Assembly: GCA_019635755.1 (NCBI GenBank)
Contig: JAHBYW010000005.1
Location: 310,001-374,000 of the forward strand
Length of the DNA: 64,000 nucleotides
DNA from: Rhizobiaceae bacterium
GTDB lineage: Bacteria > Pseudomonadota > Alphaproteobacteria > Rhizobiales > Rhizobiaceae
Direction: 5' to 3'
Shown here: positions 1 to 8,800 of the stretch, piece after piece
Layout: the number at the start of each line of letters is the position of its first letter
Numbering within the stretch: position 1 is the first letter of the stretch
Made by a program: the position numbers and the translations under genes
The notes under the pieces: model-generated
The model's input: the letters and a program-made list of their open reading frames with translations, nothing else
What the model was told of the DNA's origin: nothing
Database searches by the model: none

Positions 1-1
1 C

Positions 2-91
2 GCCTTCTCCGACTACGCCGTCACCATCGACCGCGATAATCTGCCGGAAGGGATCAGCATCACAAATCCAATCGGCTCCGGTTCTCTCTGA
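2..91 (+). CDS. cas7: C-terminal end of a probable Cas7 (Csd2, type I-C), cut by window start
   Basis: The window opens inside a frame that reads AFSDYAVTIDRDNLPEG and stops at TGA 89-91 after 29 residues. The FSDY-V-x-D-x-x-x-LPEG ending resembles what I recall of the C-terminus of Csd2/Cas7c, the backbone subunit of the type I-C Cascade that coats the crRNA spacer. Position fits: in type I-C operons cas7 precedes cas4-cas1-cas2. Only the tail is visible, so the name rests on a short motif plus context. The stop codon lies inside the protospacer-like sequence matched by the guide at 617-650. Confidence 0.6.
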   Translation, partial: AFSDYAVTIDRDNLPEGISITNPIGSGSL

Positions 92-119
92 CTGAAGCGG
101 ATGGCTATGCCAGACGATT
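82..119 (+). promoter_or_regulatory. Candidate PAM-flanked target site of the operon-internal crRNA-like guide
   Basis: TTC at 82-84 is followed at 85-100 by TCTCTGACTGAAGCGG, which differs at only two positions (8 and 12) from the spacer-like sequence starting at 617 (TCTCTGATTGAGGCGG). Beyond base 16 the two share ATGGCT and ATGCC once single-base gaps are allowed. TTC on the 5' side is the type I-C PAM, and strand and polarity are those required for Cascade binding. Position 12 is among the every-sixth positions that Cascade tolerates. The site covers the cas7 stop codon and the start of the intergenic island, where a promoter for island genes could lie; I see no clear -35/-10 pair. Confidence 0.5.
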
Positions 120-168
120 CAGAAAATAGCTGTTGCGGCACTCTTGCCAGTGTGGCAGAACAAATGGT

Positions 169-219
169 GAAGGTTGGACACATTGCAGTGTGTCCAACCT
201 TCAACGGGCTCGAAGCCCG
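169..219 (+). other. Two tandem stem-loops in the cas7-cas4 island
   Basis: Bases 169-181 and 190-202 are perfect reverse complements (13 bp, extendable by one A-T pair) around a short loop. A second 6-bp stem (205-210 with 214-219) follows directly. Neither has a T tract, so this is not a classical intrinsic terminator, but it could stall or terminate cas transcription after cas7 or fold a small RNA. The surroundings at 120-315 hold no convincing gene. A TATATT at 242-247 could be a -10 element but lacks a good -35. Confidence 0.5.
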
Positions 220-315
220 GCCAGCGTTACGGCTAACGACGTATATTCTAGGCCGGTCCGTTCAATCCTTCAACTGCGCGTCGCTTCGAATGCGCAGAAC
301 CAACGGAGGTGGACC

Positions 316-486
316 TTGTTCGAAATTTTCAAAGCGAAAACTGGCGGCTACTTCTGGCACCTCAAGGGAAATAACGGCGAGATCCTATGTCACTCTGAGG
401 TTCTTACGACCAAACAGTCTGCGCACGATGGCATTGCGGCCGTTAAGCGCATTGCCCCTACCGCCCAAGTCTACGACCGCACATAG
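316..486 (+). CDS. Small DUF1508 (YegP-like) protein inside the cas operon
   Basis: This 56-residue frame starts at TTG 316, with a GGAGG Shine-Dalgarno at 305-309. The product reads FEIFKAKTGGYFWHLKGNNG near the N-terminus and ends AAVKRIAPTAQVYDRT. This is the DUF1508 pattern: F-E-I-Y/F-K-x-x-x-G-x-x-x-W-x-L-K-x-x-N-G-E, then S-E-x-x-x-x-K-x-x-A-x-x-G-I-x-x-V-K. DUF1508 is a small beta-rich domain without an established biochemical role; E. coli YegP has two copies. The frame could be extended upstream in the same register, but that part has no family resemblance and the SD sits at the TTG. Finding it between cas7 and cas4 is unusual. It may be a passenger or part of a regulated module with the guide RNA at 585-677. 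Bases 487-584 show nothing recognisable. Confidence 0.65.
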   Translation: MFEIFKAKTGGYFWHLKGNNGEILCHSEVLTTKQSAHDGIAAVKRIAPTAQVYDRT

Positions 487-584
487 TCAGGCGGTGTGCA
501 TGCCCCGCGGAGCGAGCGGTGCTTGCGTATCGTGTCCACTTCGCGAAAGACGGCATTCTGGTTCGTTTTGTCCGAATCTGAATT

Positions 585-677
585 GTCGCCGTCCCAGAAG
601 CGGCGTGGATAGAAACTCTCTGATTGAGGCGGCATGGCTAATGCCGATATCGCGGGCCGGCATAAATGTCGGCCCGC
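585..677 (+). ncRNA. Single crRNA-like unit (CreA/CreR-type guide candidate) upstream of cas4
   Basis: Bases 585-616 are a 32-nt degenerate copy of the array repeat. It starts GTCGCC and ends TGGATAGAAAC (9 of 11 handle bases identical). The stem C3-G21 to C6-G18 is kept, and the T7-A17 pair of the array repeat is replaced by G7-C17, a compensatory change. A spacer-like stretch follows (617 to about 650, 34 nt, within the array's spacer lengths). Where the next repeat stem would fall there is an 8-bp hairpin (652-659 with 670-677) that could end or protect the RNA. Known type I systems carry such guides (CreA, which silences a toxin RNA; CreR, which autorepresses cas) with partial complementarity to a promoter. 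The match at 82-119 makes this the likely role, but no toxin gene is identified and expression is unproven. Confidence 0.6.
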
Positions 678-695
678 ACTCGTTCGTGGCTTAAG

Positions 696-1352
696 ATGCC
701 CTTGTCTGATAGCAGCGACCCCATCCCGCTCTCTGCCCTCCAGCACGCGGTCTACTGCTTGCGCCAGGCCGCGCTGATCCACATCGAGCGCGTCTGGGCC
801 GACAACCGCTTCACCGCCGAGGGCCACGTGCTGCACGCCGTGGCCGACAAGGGCGGCTCGCGCAGGGCGCGGGGCCTGCGCCGGGTGATGGCGCTGCCGC
901 TCGCCTCGAAGCGGCTGAACCTCGCCGGCACCGCCGACATGGTGGAGTTCCACCCGATTGCCGGAGGCGGCGAGACGCCCTATCCCGTCGAGTACAAGCG
1001 CGGCAAGCCGAAGCTCCACCACGCTGACGAGGTGCAGCTGTGCGCGCAGGCGCTTTGCCTTGAGGAGATGACGGGCGCCGCCGTGCCCGAAGGCGCGCTG
1101 TTCTACGCCGAGACGAAGCGGCGGCTCGCCGTACCCTTCGACGCCGAACTCAGGCATCTGACGGAGGAGACGGCGGCCGCGATGGCAGAGATCGTCGCCA
1201 ACGGCGTCACGCCGCCGCCGACCACGCGCCGCGAGCGTTGCCGCGCCTGTTCGCTTCTCGAACAGTGCCGGCCGGACACGGTCGCGCGGCCGGTGCGGGC
1301 CTGGCGGGCGCGCATGGTCGAGCGGCTGGCGGCCGAGACCGCCGCCCCGTGA
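696..1352 (+). CDS. cas4: CRISPR-associated nuclease Cas4 (type I-C)
   Basis: The 218-residue protein is a PD-(D/E)XK exonuclease with an Fe-S cluster. It trims prespacers and helps select PAM-proximal ends together with Cas1-Cas2. Visible motifs are C21 near the N-terminus, H44 in AEGHVLHAV, D81 in GTADMVEF, E99-x-K101 in YPVEYKRGK, Q114 in DEVQLCAQ, and the C-terminal cluster C182-C185-C191 that completes the four cluster ligands. Start: ATG 696 is preferred over the in-frame ATG at 666, which lies inside the hairpin at 652-677; no strong SD is seen, so translation may depend on leader structure. The stop codon overlaps the GTG of cas1. The crRNA-like unit ends only 18 bp upstream. Confidence 0.95.
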   Translation: MPLSDSSDPIPLSALQHAVYCLRQAALIHIERVWADNRFTAEGHVLHAVADKGGSRRARGLRRVMALPLASKRLNLAGTADMVEFHPIAGGGETPYPVEYKRGKPKLHHADEVQLCAQALCLEEMTGAAVPEGALFYAETKRRLAVPFDAELRHLTEETAAAMAEIVANGVTPPPTTRRERCRACSLLEQCRPDTVARPVRAWRARMVERLAAETAAP

Positions 1353-2383
1353 AGAAGCTCCTGAACACCGTCTACGTGACGACCGAGGGCGCGGCGCTGC
1401 GCAAGGACGGCGAGAATCTCGTCGCCGAGGTGGAGGGCGAGGAGAAGGCGCGCGTGCCGCTCCACATGCTCTCCTCGGTCGTCGCCTTCGGCCCGATCCT
1501 GATCTCGCCCGCGCTGATCGCCGCTTGCGCTGGCGCCGGCATCGCCATCGCGCTGCTCGAGCGCAACGGCCGCTTCCAGGCGCGCGTCGAGGGTCCCGCT
1601 TCGGGCAACGTGCTGCTGCGCCGGGCACAGTACCGTGCCTCCGAGGCGCCGGAACCGATCGTGCGCTCGCTCCTCGTGGGCAAGGTCGCCAATCAGCGCG
1701 CCGTGCTGATGCGCGCCTTGCGCGACCATGGTGACGATTTCCAAGCGGGCAACCGCGCGATGACCGGTGAGGCGATCGAGCGGCTCGCATACATCCTGAG
1801 ACGCGTCGAGCTCGGCGATGACGGGCTCGACCGGCTGCGCGGCTCCGAGGGCGAAGCCGCAAACCTCTATTTCTCGGTCTTCGACCATCTTATCCGCTCC
1901 GACGAACCTGAGATGCGCTGGCGCGGTCGCTCGCGCCGGCCTCCGCTCGACCCGGTCAATGCGCTGCTCTCCTTCCTCTACACTCTCCTGACGCATGACT
2001 GCCGAAGCGCCTGCGAGACCGTCGGGCTCGACCCCGCCGTCGGCTTCCTGCATCGCGACCGACCCGGCCGCCCGAGCCTAGCTCTCGACCTGATGGAGGA
2101 GTTGCGTCCCGTCCTCGCCGACCGGCTGGCGCTCTCGCTCATCAACCGGCGGCAGGTTCGCGCCGCCGATTTCGAGACGCGCGACGGCGGCGCCGTGTTC
2201 CTCACAGAGGACGCGCGCAGGACCGTCCTCGCCGCCTGGCAGGAGCGCAAACGCGAGGAACGGCAGCACGAATTCCTGCAGGAGAAGGCGCCCCTCGGCC
2301 TCGTGCCCTATCTGCAGGCACTGATGCTGGCGCGACACCTGCGCGGCGACATCGACGCCTATCCGCCCTGGTTCTGGAAATAG
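1349..2383 (+). CDS. cas1: CRISPR integrase Cas1 (type I-C)
   Basis: The 344-residue protein starts at GTG 1349, whose bases overlap the cas4 TGA (GTGA). The N-terminus MKKLLNTVYVTTEGA is typical of I-C Cas1. With Cas2 it forms the complex that inserts new spacers at the leader end of the array. Metal ligands are recognisable: E167 in GSEGEAANLYF, H235 in GFLHRDRPG, and D247/E250 in ALDLMEELRPVLADRL. It ends AYPPWFWK. Length is normal and nothing looks damaged. Translational coupling with cas4, and cas2 three bases downstream, indicate one adaptation operon. Confidence 0.97.
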   Translation: MKKLLNTVYVTTEGAALRKDGENLVAEVEGEEKARVPLHMLSSVVAFGPILISPALIAACAGAGIAIALLERNGRFQARVEGPASGNVLLRRAQYRASEAPEPIVRSLLVGKVANQRAVLMRALRDHGDDFQAGNRAMTGEAIERLAYILRRVELGDDGLDRLRGSEGEAANLYFSVFDHLIRSDEPEMRWRGRSRRPPLDPVNALLSFLYTLLTHDCRSACETVGLDPAVGFLHRDRPGRPSLALDLMEELRPVLADRLALSLINRRQVRAADFETRDGGAVFLTEDARRTVLAAWQERKREERQHEFLQEKAPLGLVPYLQALMLARHLRGDIDAYPPWFWK

Positions 2384-2386
2384 GCC

Positions 2387-2677
2387 ATGCTCGTGCTCGT
2401 CACCTACGACGTGCGCACGAGCGAGCCCGGCGGCGCGCGCCGCCTGCGTGCAGTGGCGAAGGCATGCCGTGATTTTGGCCAGCGCGTGCAATATTCCGTC
2501 TTCGAGATCGAGGTCGACCCGGCGCAATGGACCCGGCTGAAGGCCCGCCTGGAGGGCATCATAGAACCGGATAAGGACAGCCTGCGCTACTATCATCTGG
2601 GCTCCAACTGGCAGAAGAAGGTCGAGCATGTCGGGGCCAAGCCGGCAGCAGACCTTGGCGGCACGCTGATCGTCTGA
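2387..2677 (+). CDS. cas2: CRISPR adaptation protein Cas2
   Basis: The 96-residue protein has a ferredoxin-like fold and bridges Cas1 dimers in the spacer-integration complex. It begins [11 protein letters not shown], with the conserved Asp of the first beta strand (D8). It then has [20 protein letters not shown] and a segment with SLRYYHLG, as in I-C Cas2. The gene follows cas1 by 3 bp and is the last cas gene before the leader. Length is standard. Confidence 0.96.
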   Translation: MLVLVTYDVRTSEPGGARRLRAVAKACRDFGQRVQYSVFEIEVDPAQWTRLKARLEGIIEPDKDSLRYYHLGSNWQKKVEHVGAKPAADLGGTLIV

Positions 2678-2891
2678 ACTGCAGGCATCGGGTTGCTCAG
2701 TCGTCATCGCCCGGTGCGAACCCCAAGCGTGCCGGGAGGGCCCGGGAGCTTCGCGATCGGGCCTGGTCTTTGAAATCGTGAAGAAAAACGCCCGCCGCCC
2801 GCGGCCGCCCAGCGACTTGCTGCGCCGGAGCAGGCAGGACCGCGATACGGGCGTCATTTTCATTGCTGCTCAAAGGAGTTAGAAGCCCGGC
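2678..2891 (+). promoter_or_regulatory. CRISPR leader
   Basis: These 214 bp between the cas2 stop and the first repeat hold no gene. They should contain the array promoter and the integration anchoring site. Leader placement here is supported by repeat decay at the opposite (15.2 kb) end. The leader-repeat junction reads AGAAGCCCGGC before the first GTCGCC. The segment at about 2850-2880 is less GC-rich (CATTTTCATTGCTGCTC, AAAGGAG), but no unambiguous -35/-10 pair is visible. Confidence 0.7.
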
Positions 2892-5800
2892 GTCGCCTCT
2901 CACGCGGAGGCGCGGATCGAAACGCCCTTTCCGCCCGGATTTCATCGAGGGTGGCTTGTCGCCTCTCACGCGGAGGCGCGGATCGAAACATCGAGCACAA
3001 CGGATTGTGGCGGATACCCGCCACGTCGCCTCTCACGCGGAGGCGCGGATCGAAACTGCAGTTCCGCCCACAGGTCCGGGAACGTCGGCGGTCGCCTCTC
3101 ACGCGGAGGCGCGGATCGAAACGAACAACTGCTCCGGCGTCACCTCGCACAGCACCGTCGCCTCTCACGCGGAGGCGCGGATCGAAACCGGCGCGGCCCC
3201 GATTGGCGGCTGTTGATGACGCGTCGCCTCTCACGCGGAGGCGCGGATCGAAACCGCGCCCCAGCCAGTCATTGAGGCGGCAGACGTGGTCGCCTCTCAC
3301 GCGGAGGCGCGGATCGAAACCGTTGAGCCGTACTCGCCAACAGCGAAGTACCGGAGTCGCCTCTCACGCGGAGGCGCGGATCGAAACTGGTACCATGAGC
3401 AGTTCAAGCATGTGGTGCCCGTCGCCTCTCACGCGGAGGCGCGGATCGAAACGTGCAGAGGTAGAAATCCTCCGAGAGGACCGGGGTCGCCTCTCACGCG
3501 GAGGCGCGGATCGAAACATCTGTCGTCGGTCGACGAGCTGCCCGACTTTTTGTCGCCTCTCACGCGGAGGCGCGGATCGAAACACAGGGTTGGGGTGATC
3601 ACTTTCGGAAATGAACGGTCGCCTCTCACGCGGAGGCGCGGATCGAAACCTCGCAGAAACCGGGTTGGACGAAGAGAGGCTCCGTCGCCTCTCACGCGGA
3701 GGCGCGGATCGAAACGCTGATCTACAACAAATCCAGCGAGATTGCCGAGTCGCCTCTCACGCGGAGGCGCGGATCGAAACCCATCACGCTTACGGACATC
3801 GGGAAACGTGTAATGTCGCCTCTCACGCGGAGGCGCGGATCGAAACGTCCTGGTGGCGACTAGACCACCAACCCGGATACCGTCGCCTCTCACGCGGAGG
3901 CGCGGATCGAAACGGAAACGGTCGGCCAGGTGCATGAAATAGTCCCGGGGTCGCCTCTCACGCGGAGGCGCGGATCGAAACGCCCATGTACGACTTGTTC
4001 AGGATGTCGACCGACCCGTCGCCTCTCACGCGGAGGCGCGGATCGAAACATTGGTGGAGAGCTTGCCGTCGCTCGTCAGCACAGTCGCCTCTCACGCGGA
4101 GGCGCGGATCGAAACACGGCATCCGACAGGATGGCGGTCTACGATCCGATGGTCGCCTCTCACGCGGAGGCGCGGATCGAAACAGCACCAGGGCACCCAT
4201 CGCTTCGAGCCACCGAGGTCGCCTCTCACGCGGAGGCGCGGATCGAAACCCGAACTGCGTGGCGATCTGCGCCATGAGTTCGCGGTCGCCTCTCACGCGG
4301 AGGCGCGGATCGAAACTCCAGTGCAGCGGCTACGACAACGAGAAGGAACCCAGTCGCCTCTCACGCGGAGGCGCGGATCGAAACGTCGCGTACATGACGC
4401 CCATTTGCTGTGTGCTGGGTCGCCTCTCACGCGGAGGCGCGGATCGAAACATCCCCGCCGCTTCCGCGTCCTCGACAAGCCGGGAGTCGCCTCTCACGCG
4501 GAGGCGCGGATCGAAACGCCGTCAAGGATCGCGGTTCGGTTCATCTTGGCGCGTCGCCTCTCACGCGGAGGCGCGGATCGAAACATGCACTTGGCCGACC
4601 GTTTCCGGAGCCCGCACTTGTCGCCTCTCACGCGGAGGCGCGGATCGAAACATCAAGTTCGGCATCGGCCGCGCGACCTATGACGCGGTCGCCTCTCACG
4701 CGGAGGCGCGGATCGAAACCGCACTCCCGCCCACACCAACGCCTCCGGGCCTCAGTCGCCTCTCACGCGGAGGCGCGGATCGAAACCCACACCGGCGCGT
4801 CCGCCAGCCCTTGACGACCGTCGCCTCTCACGCGGAGGCGCGGATCGAAACACCAGGTCGACCGGAAGACCGAACATGCCAGACGTCGCCTCTCACGCGG
4901 AGGCGCGGATCGAAACTCCGCGCCATTCACGGCGAGGCCGCCGTGCTGGAGTCGCCTCTCACGCGGAGGCGCGGATCGAAACGCCGCTTCCTGGCGCAGT
5001 TCGATCGCGCGGCGCACGTCGCCTCTCACGCGGAGGCGCGGATCGAAACTGCCGCGCCCACACCTGGTCCTTCAGCTTCGGGGCGTCGCCTCTCACGCGG
5101 AGGCGCGGATCGAAACATCAAGTTCGGCATCGGCCGCGCGACCTATGACGCGTCGCCTCTCACGCGGAGGCGCGGATCGAAACCAAAATCCCCTGCTACC
5201 CGAGGGCGCACGAGTTCGTCGCCTCTCACGCGGAGGCGCGGATCGAAACTTGTCTCGCGCACGCAGGACAAGACCGACAAGGCGGTCGCCTCTCACGCGG
5301 AGGCGCGGATCGAAACGCCAACTCGGCTTCCATCGTCTGATACTGGACCTCGTCGCCTCTCACGCGGAGGCGCGGATCGAAACAGCGCTTGCTGATACGT
5401 TCTTGGCAGCACCCTTTGTCGCCTCTCACGCGGAGGCGCGGATCGAAACGTCGACATCACCTGCGACGGCACCAAGTGGTACCGTCGCCTCTCACGCGGA
5501 GGCGCGGATCGAAACATTATGACAATGGGGCGGTTATTGCCGAACGTAGTCGCCTCTCACGCGGAGGCGCGGATCGAAACGAGGCGACCGCTTCCAGCCG
5601 GGGGTCACGCGCCTTGTCGCCTCTCACGCGGAGGCGCGGATCGAAACTCGGCGCGCAGGGCAGCGAGGCGCAGCCGCTCCTGTCGCCTCTCACGCGGAGG
5701 CGCGGATCGAAACCTTTGCTAAGTTGCAAAGTCGCATAAGATATAAAGGTCGCCTCTCACGCGGAGGCGCGGATCGAAACATGACGTCCTCGACCGATGG

Positions 5801-8800
5801 TCCCCAGCTGATCCGTCGCCTCTCACGCGGAGGCGCGGATCGAAACGTATAAGGGCCTTCCGCCCTTCGAGGGCGAGTCCGTCGCCTCTCACGCGGAGGC
5901 GCGGATCGAAACCTCCGCGACGAGTTGGACCCGGAAAAGGTGGAAGGTCGCCTCTCACGCGGAGGCGCGGATCGAAACCCGAGTACTGCCGATCGTTGGT
6001 CCGATCGCGGAGTCGCCTCTCACGCGGAGGCGCGGATCGAAACTTCCGCGCACGATGCGGCGTATCAATGCCGGTGGGTCGCCTCTCACGCGGAGGCGCG
6101 GATCGAAACATGCACCTCGCCGCGAATACGCCGACACGCTGCGGTCGCCTCTCACGCGGAGGCGCGGATCGAAACGAAAACGGGCTGGTCGTCCAGTTCC
6201 GGGCCATTGTCGCCTCTCACGCGGAGGCGCGGATCGAAACAGTCCGGGAAGCAGTCCGCCATGCTTCCTCAGCCAGTCGCCTCTCACGCGGAGGCGCGGA
6301 TCGAAACATGCACCTGGCCGACCGTTTCCGGAGCCCGCACTTGTCGCCTCTCACGCGGAGGCGCGGATCGAAACGATGCCGTCGCTGAAATCCGCTCCAC
6401 TCTCATCGCGTCGCCTCTCACGCGGAGGCGCGGATCGAAACGATGACCGCGGCGTCGATCGCCTCGCGCGGCCGAAGTCGCCTCTCACGCGGAGGCGCGG
6501 ATCGAAACGTGTTCTGCCGCAACGCCGTCCACATGATGACGATCGTCGCCTCTCACGCGGAGGCGCGGATCGAAACGCAAGCCTCTGGCCGAGATCAGGC
6601 CGGACTGGAGTCGCCTCTCACGCGGAGGCGCGGATCGAAACCCGGCACGACCTGTCCAGTCCTGCCGACAGGAGCGGTCGCCTCTCACGCGGAGGCGCGG
6701 ATCGAACCAGGCAGCGCGTTAGGACTTTCGCTTCCCACGCCTGCGTCGCCTCTCACGCGGAGGCGCGGATCGAAACAGCACCGCCGCGCAGACAGTCGCG
6801 CTCACAGCGGCGGTCGCCTCTCACGCGGAGGCGCGGATCGAAACACGCGCTCGTATCGCTCGCCGTCACGCCCGGCCGTCGCCTCTCACGCGGAGGCGCG
6901 GATCGAAACGCGAAGCGCGGTCGAAAGTCTTCTCGAGCGCGGCCGTCGCCTCTCACGCGGAGGCGCGGATCGAAACGCCGCCTCGTGCGGGTCGTCAGGC
7001 AGGTTGTCACCGTCGCCTCTCACGCGGAGGCGCGGATCGAAACATCACCGCGCGCTGCACGCTCGCCCACACCGGGGCGTCGCCTCTCACGCGGAGGCGC
7101 GGATCGAAACCGCACATAATCGTCGACCATGCTCTGCGTCAAAGCGTCGCCTCTCACGCGGAGGCGCGGATCGAAACGGCGACAACGACATCTTCTACCT
7201 CGACAGCGGCGTTGTCGCCTCTCACGCGGAGGCGCGGATCGAAACGTGAAGTCGACGAACATCTGCGCGAGCGGGCTATGTCGCCTCTCACGCGGAGGCG
7301 CGGATCGAAACACGCGGTGGCATTCCGACGACATCATCGGCAGGCTGTCGCCTCTCACGCGGAGGCGCGGATCGAAACGCATCGAAGGGGTGATGCCGGT
7401 CCCCGCCGAGGAGTCGCCTCTCACGCGGAGGCGCGGATCGAAACGACAGCCATGTCGGCGGCCAGCCTGCGCCAGACGGTCGCCTCTCACGCGGAGGCGC
7501 GGATCGAAACGTCGTGAGCAGCGTTTTGCCGTGTCGGGGCGGCAGGTCGCCTCTCACGCGGAGGCGCGGATCGAAACAAGCAGGCGCTGAAACTCGTGCT
7601 CAAACACGAGGGGGTCGCCTCTCACGCGGAGGCGCGGATCGAAACTTGTATGACGGATCGGCTTTCCAGCGCTCTGCTCGTCGCCTCTCACGCGGAGGCG
7701 CGGATCGAAACGACAACTTCCTGCATACCCCGAACGGTCGCACGCAGTCGCCTCTCACGCGGAGGCGCGGATCGAAACATTCTGGGCCGAACAGGCTTTC
7801 GACTACCCGATCGTCGCCTCTCACGCGGAGGCGCGGATCGAAACGGGCTACCCCCAGCAGCCTCCCGCCATGGAAGGTCGCCTCTCACGCGGAGGCGCGG
7901 ATCGAAACTGACAGAAACGATGTCAAAACGCGCGGCAACCAAGTCGCCTCTCACGCGGAGGCGCGGATCGAAACCTCGCTGATCAAGAGCGTAAACCTGG
8001 AGGGCGTCGTCGCCTCTCACGCGGAGGCGCGGATCGAAACGACACCGACGCGGATACGACGGCGGCGGCCGTGGGTCGCCTCTCACGCGGAGGCGCGGAT
8101 CGAAACTCGCGCCGAAACAGCACGCCGTCGGCGACGCTCGGGTCGCCTCTCACGCGGAGGCGCGGATCGAAACCTTTGCCTCGGCGAATCGACTGCTCAA
8201 GCCGTCCTTGTCGCCTCTCACGCGGAGGCGCGGATCGAAACGCCGAATTCGTCACCGGTCTCGAACTGACGGTCGGCGTCGCCTCTCACGCGGAGGCGCG
8301 GATCGAAACGTCGGACACCCATCGGATGTGGTATCGAGGGTCCGTCGCCTCTCACGCGGAGGCGCGGATCGAAACGCTCCGCTCGCCACGATGGCGGGCC
8401 AGATCGCCAGGTCGCCTCTCACGCGGAGGCGCGGATCGAAACCTGTGGTGGGCGCTGCAATGACTATCGTCGGCGCCGTCGCCTCTCACGCGGAGGCGCG
8501 GATCGAAACCGGCAATTCAATCTACGTCTATGGCGGTCTCGGAGTCGCCTCTCACGCGGAGGCGCGGATCGAAACACGTTATGCGTGGAGCACCGAAGCT
8601 GCGCGGCGGGTCGCCTCTCACGCGGAGGCGCGGATCGAAACCGACTCGGGCATGTGCCGCCCAGGCCAAAGCTGGCGTCGCCTCTCACGCGGAGGCGCGG
8701 ATCGAAACTTGTATGACGGATCGGCTTTCCAGCGCTCTGCTCGCGTCGCCTCTCACGCGGAGGCGCGGATCGAAACCCGTTGGTGCCACGCGTTGAGATT

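Noticed and set aside
169-202. Intrinsic terminator after cas7.
   Set aside because: The stem is strong, but no T tract follows, so it is kept only as a stem-loop.
316-486. DUF1508 product as a proven toxin of a CreTA pair.
   Set aside because: The family has no toxin history and nothing in the sequence shows toxicity; left as a question in the findings.
652-677. Full second repeat closing the mini-array.
   Set aside because: It forms a hairpin at the expected place, but its sequence does not match the repeat and lacks the GAAAC handle.
101-694. 197-codon plus-strand frame covering the cas7-cas4 island.
   Set aside because: It runs in a different frame from the recognisable DUF1508 product, has no SD at its start and no family pattern.
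471-2053. Long minus-strand frames opposite cas4 and cas1.
   Set aside because: High-GC antisense shadows of genes with clear Cas motifs; Arg/Pro-rich, no domain.
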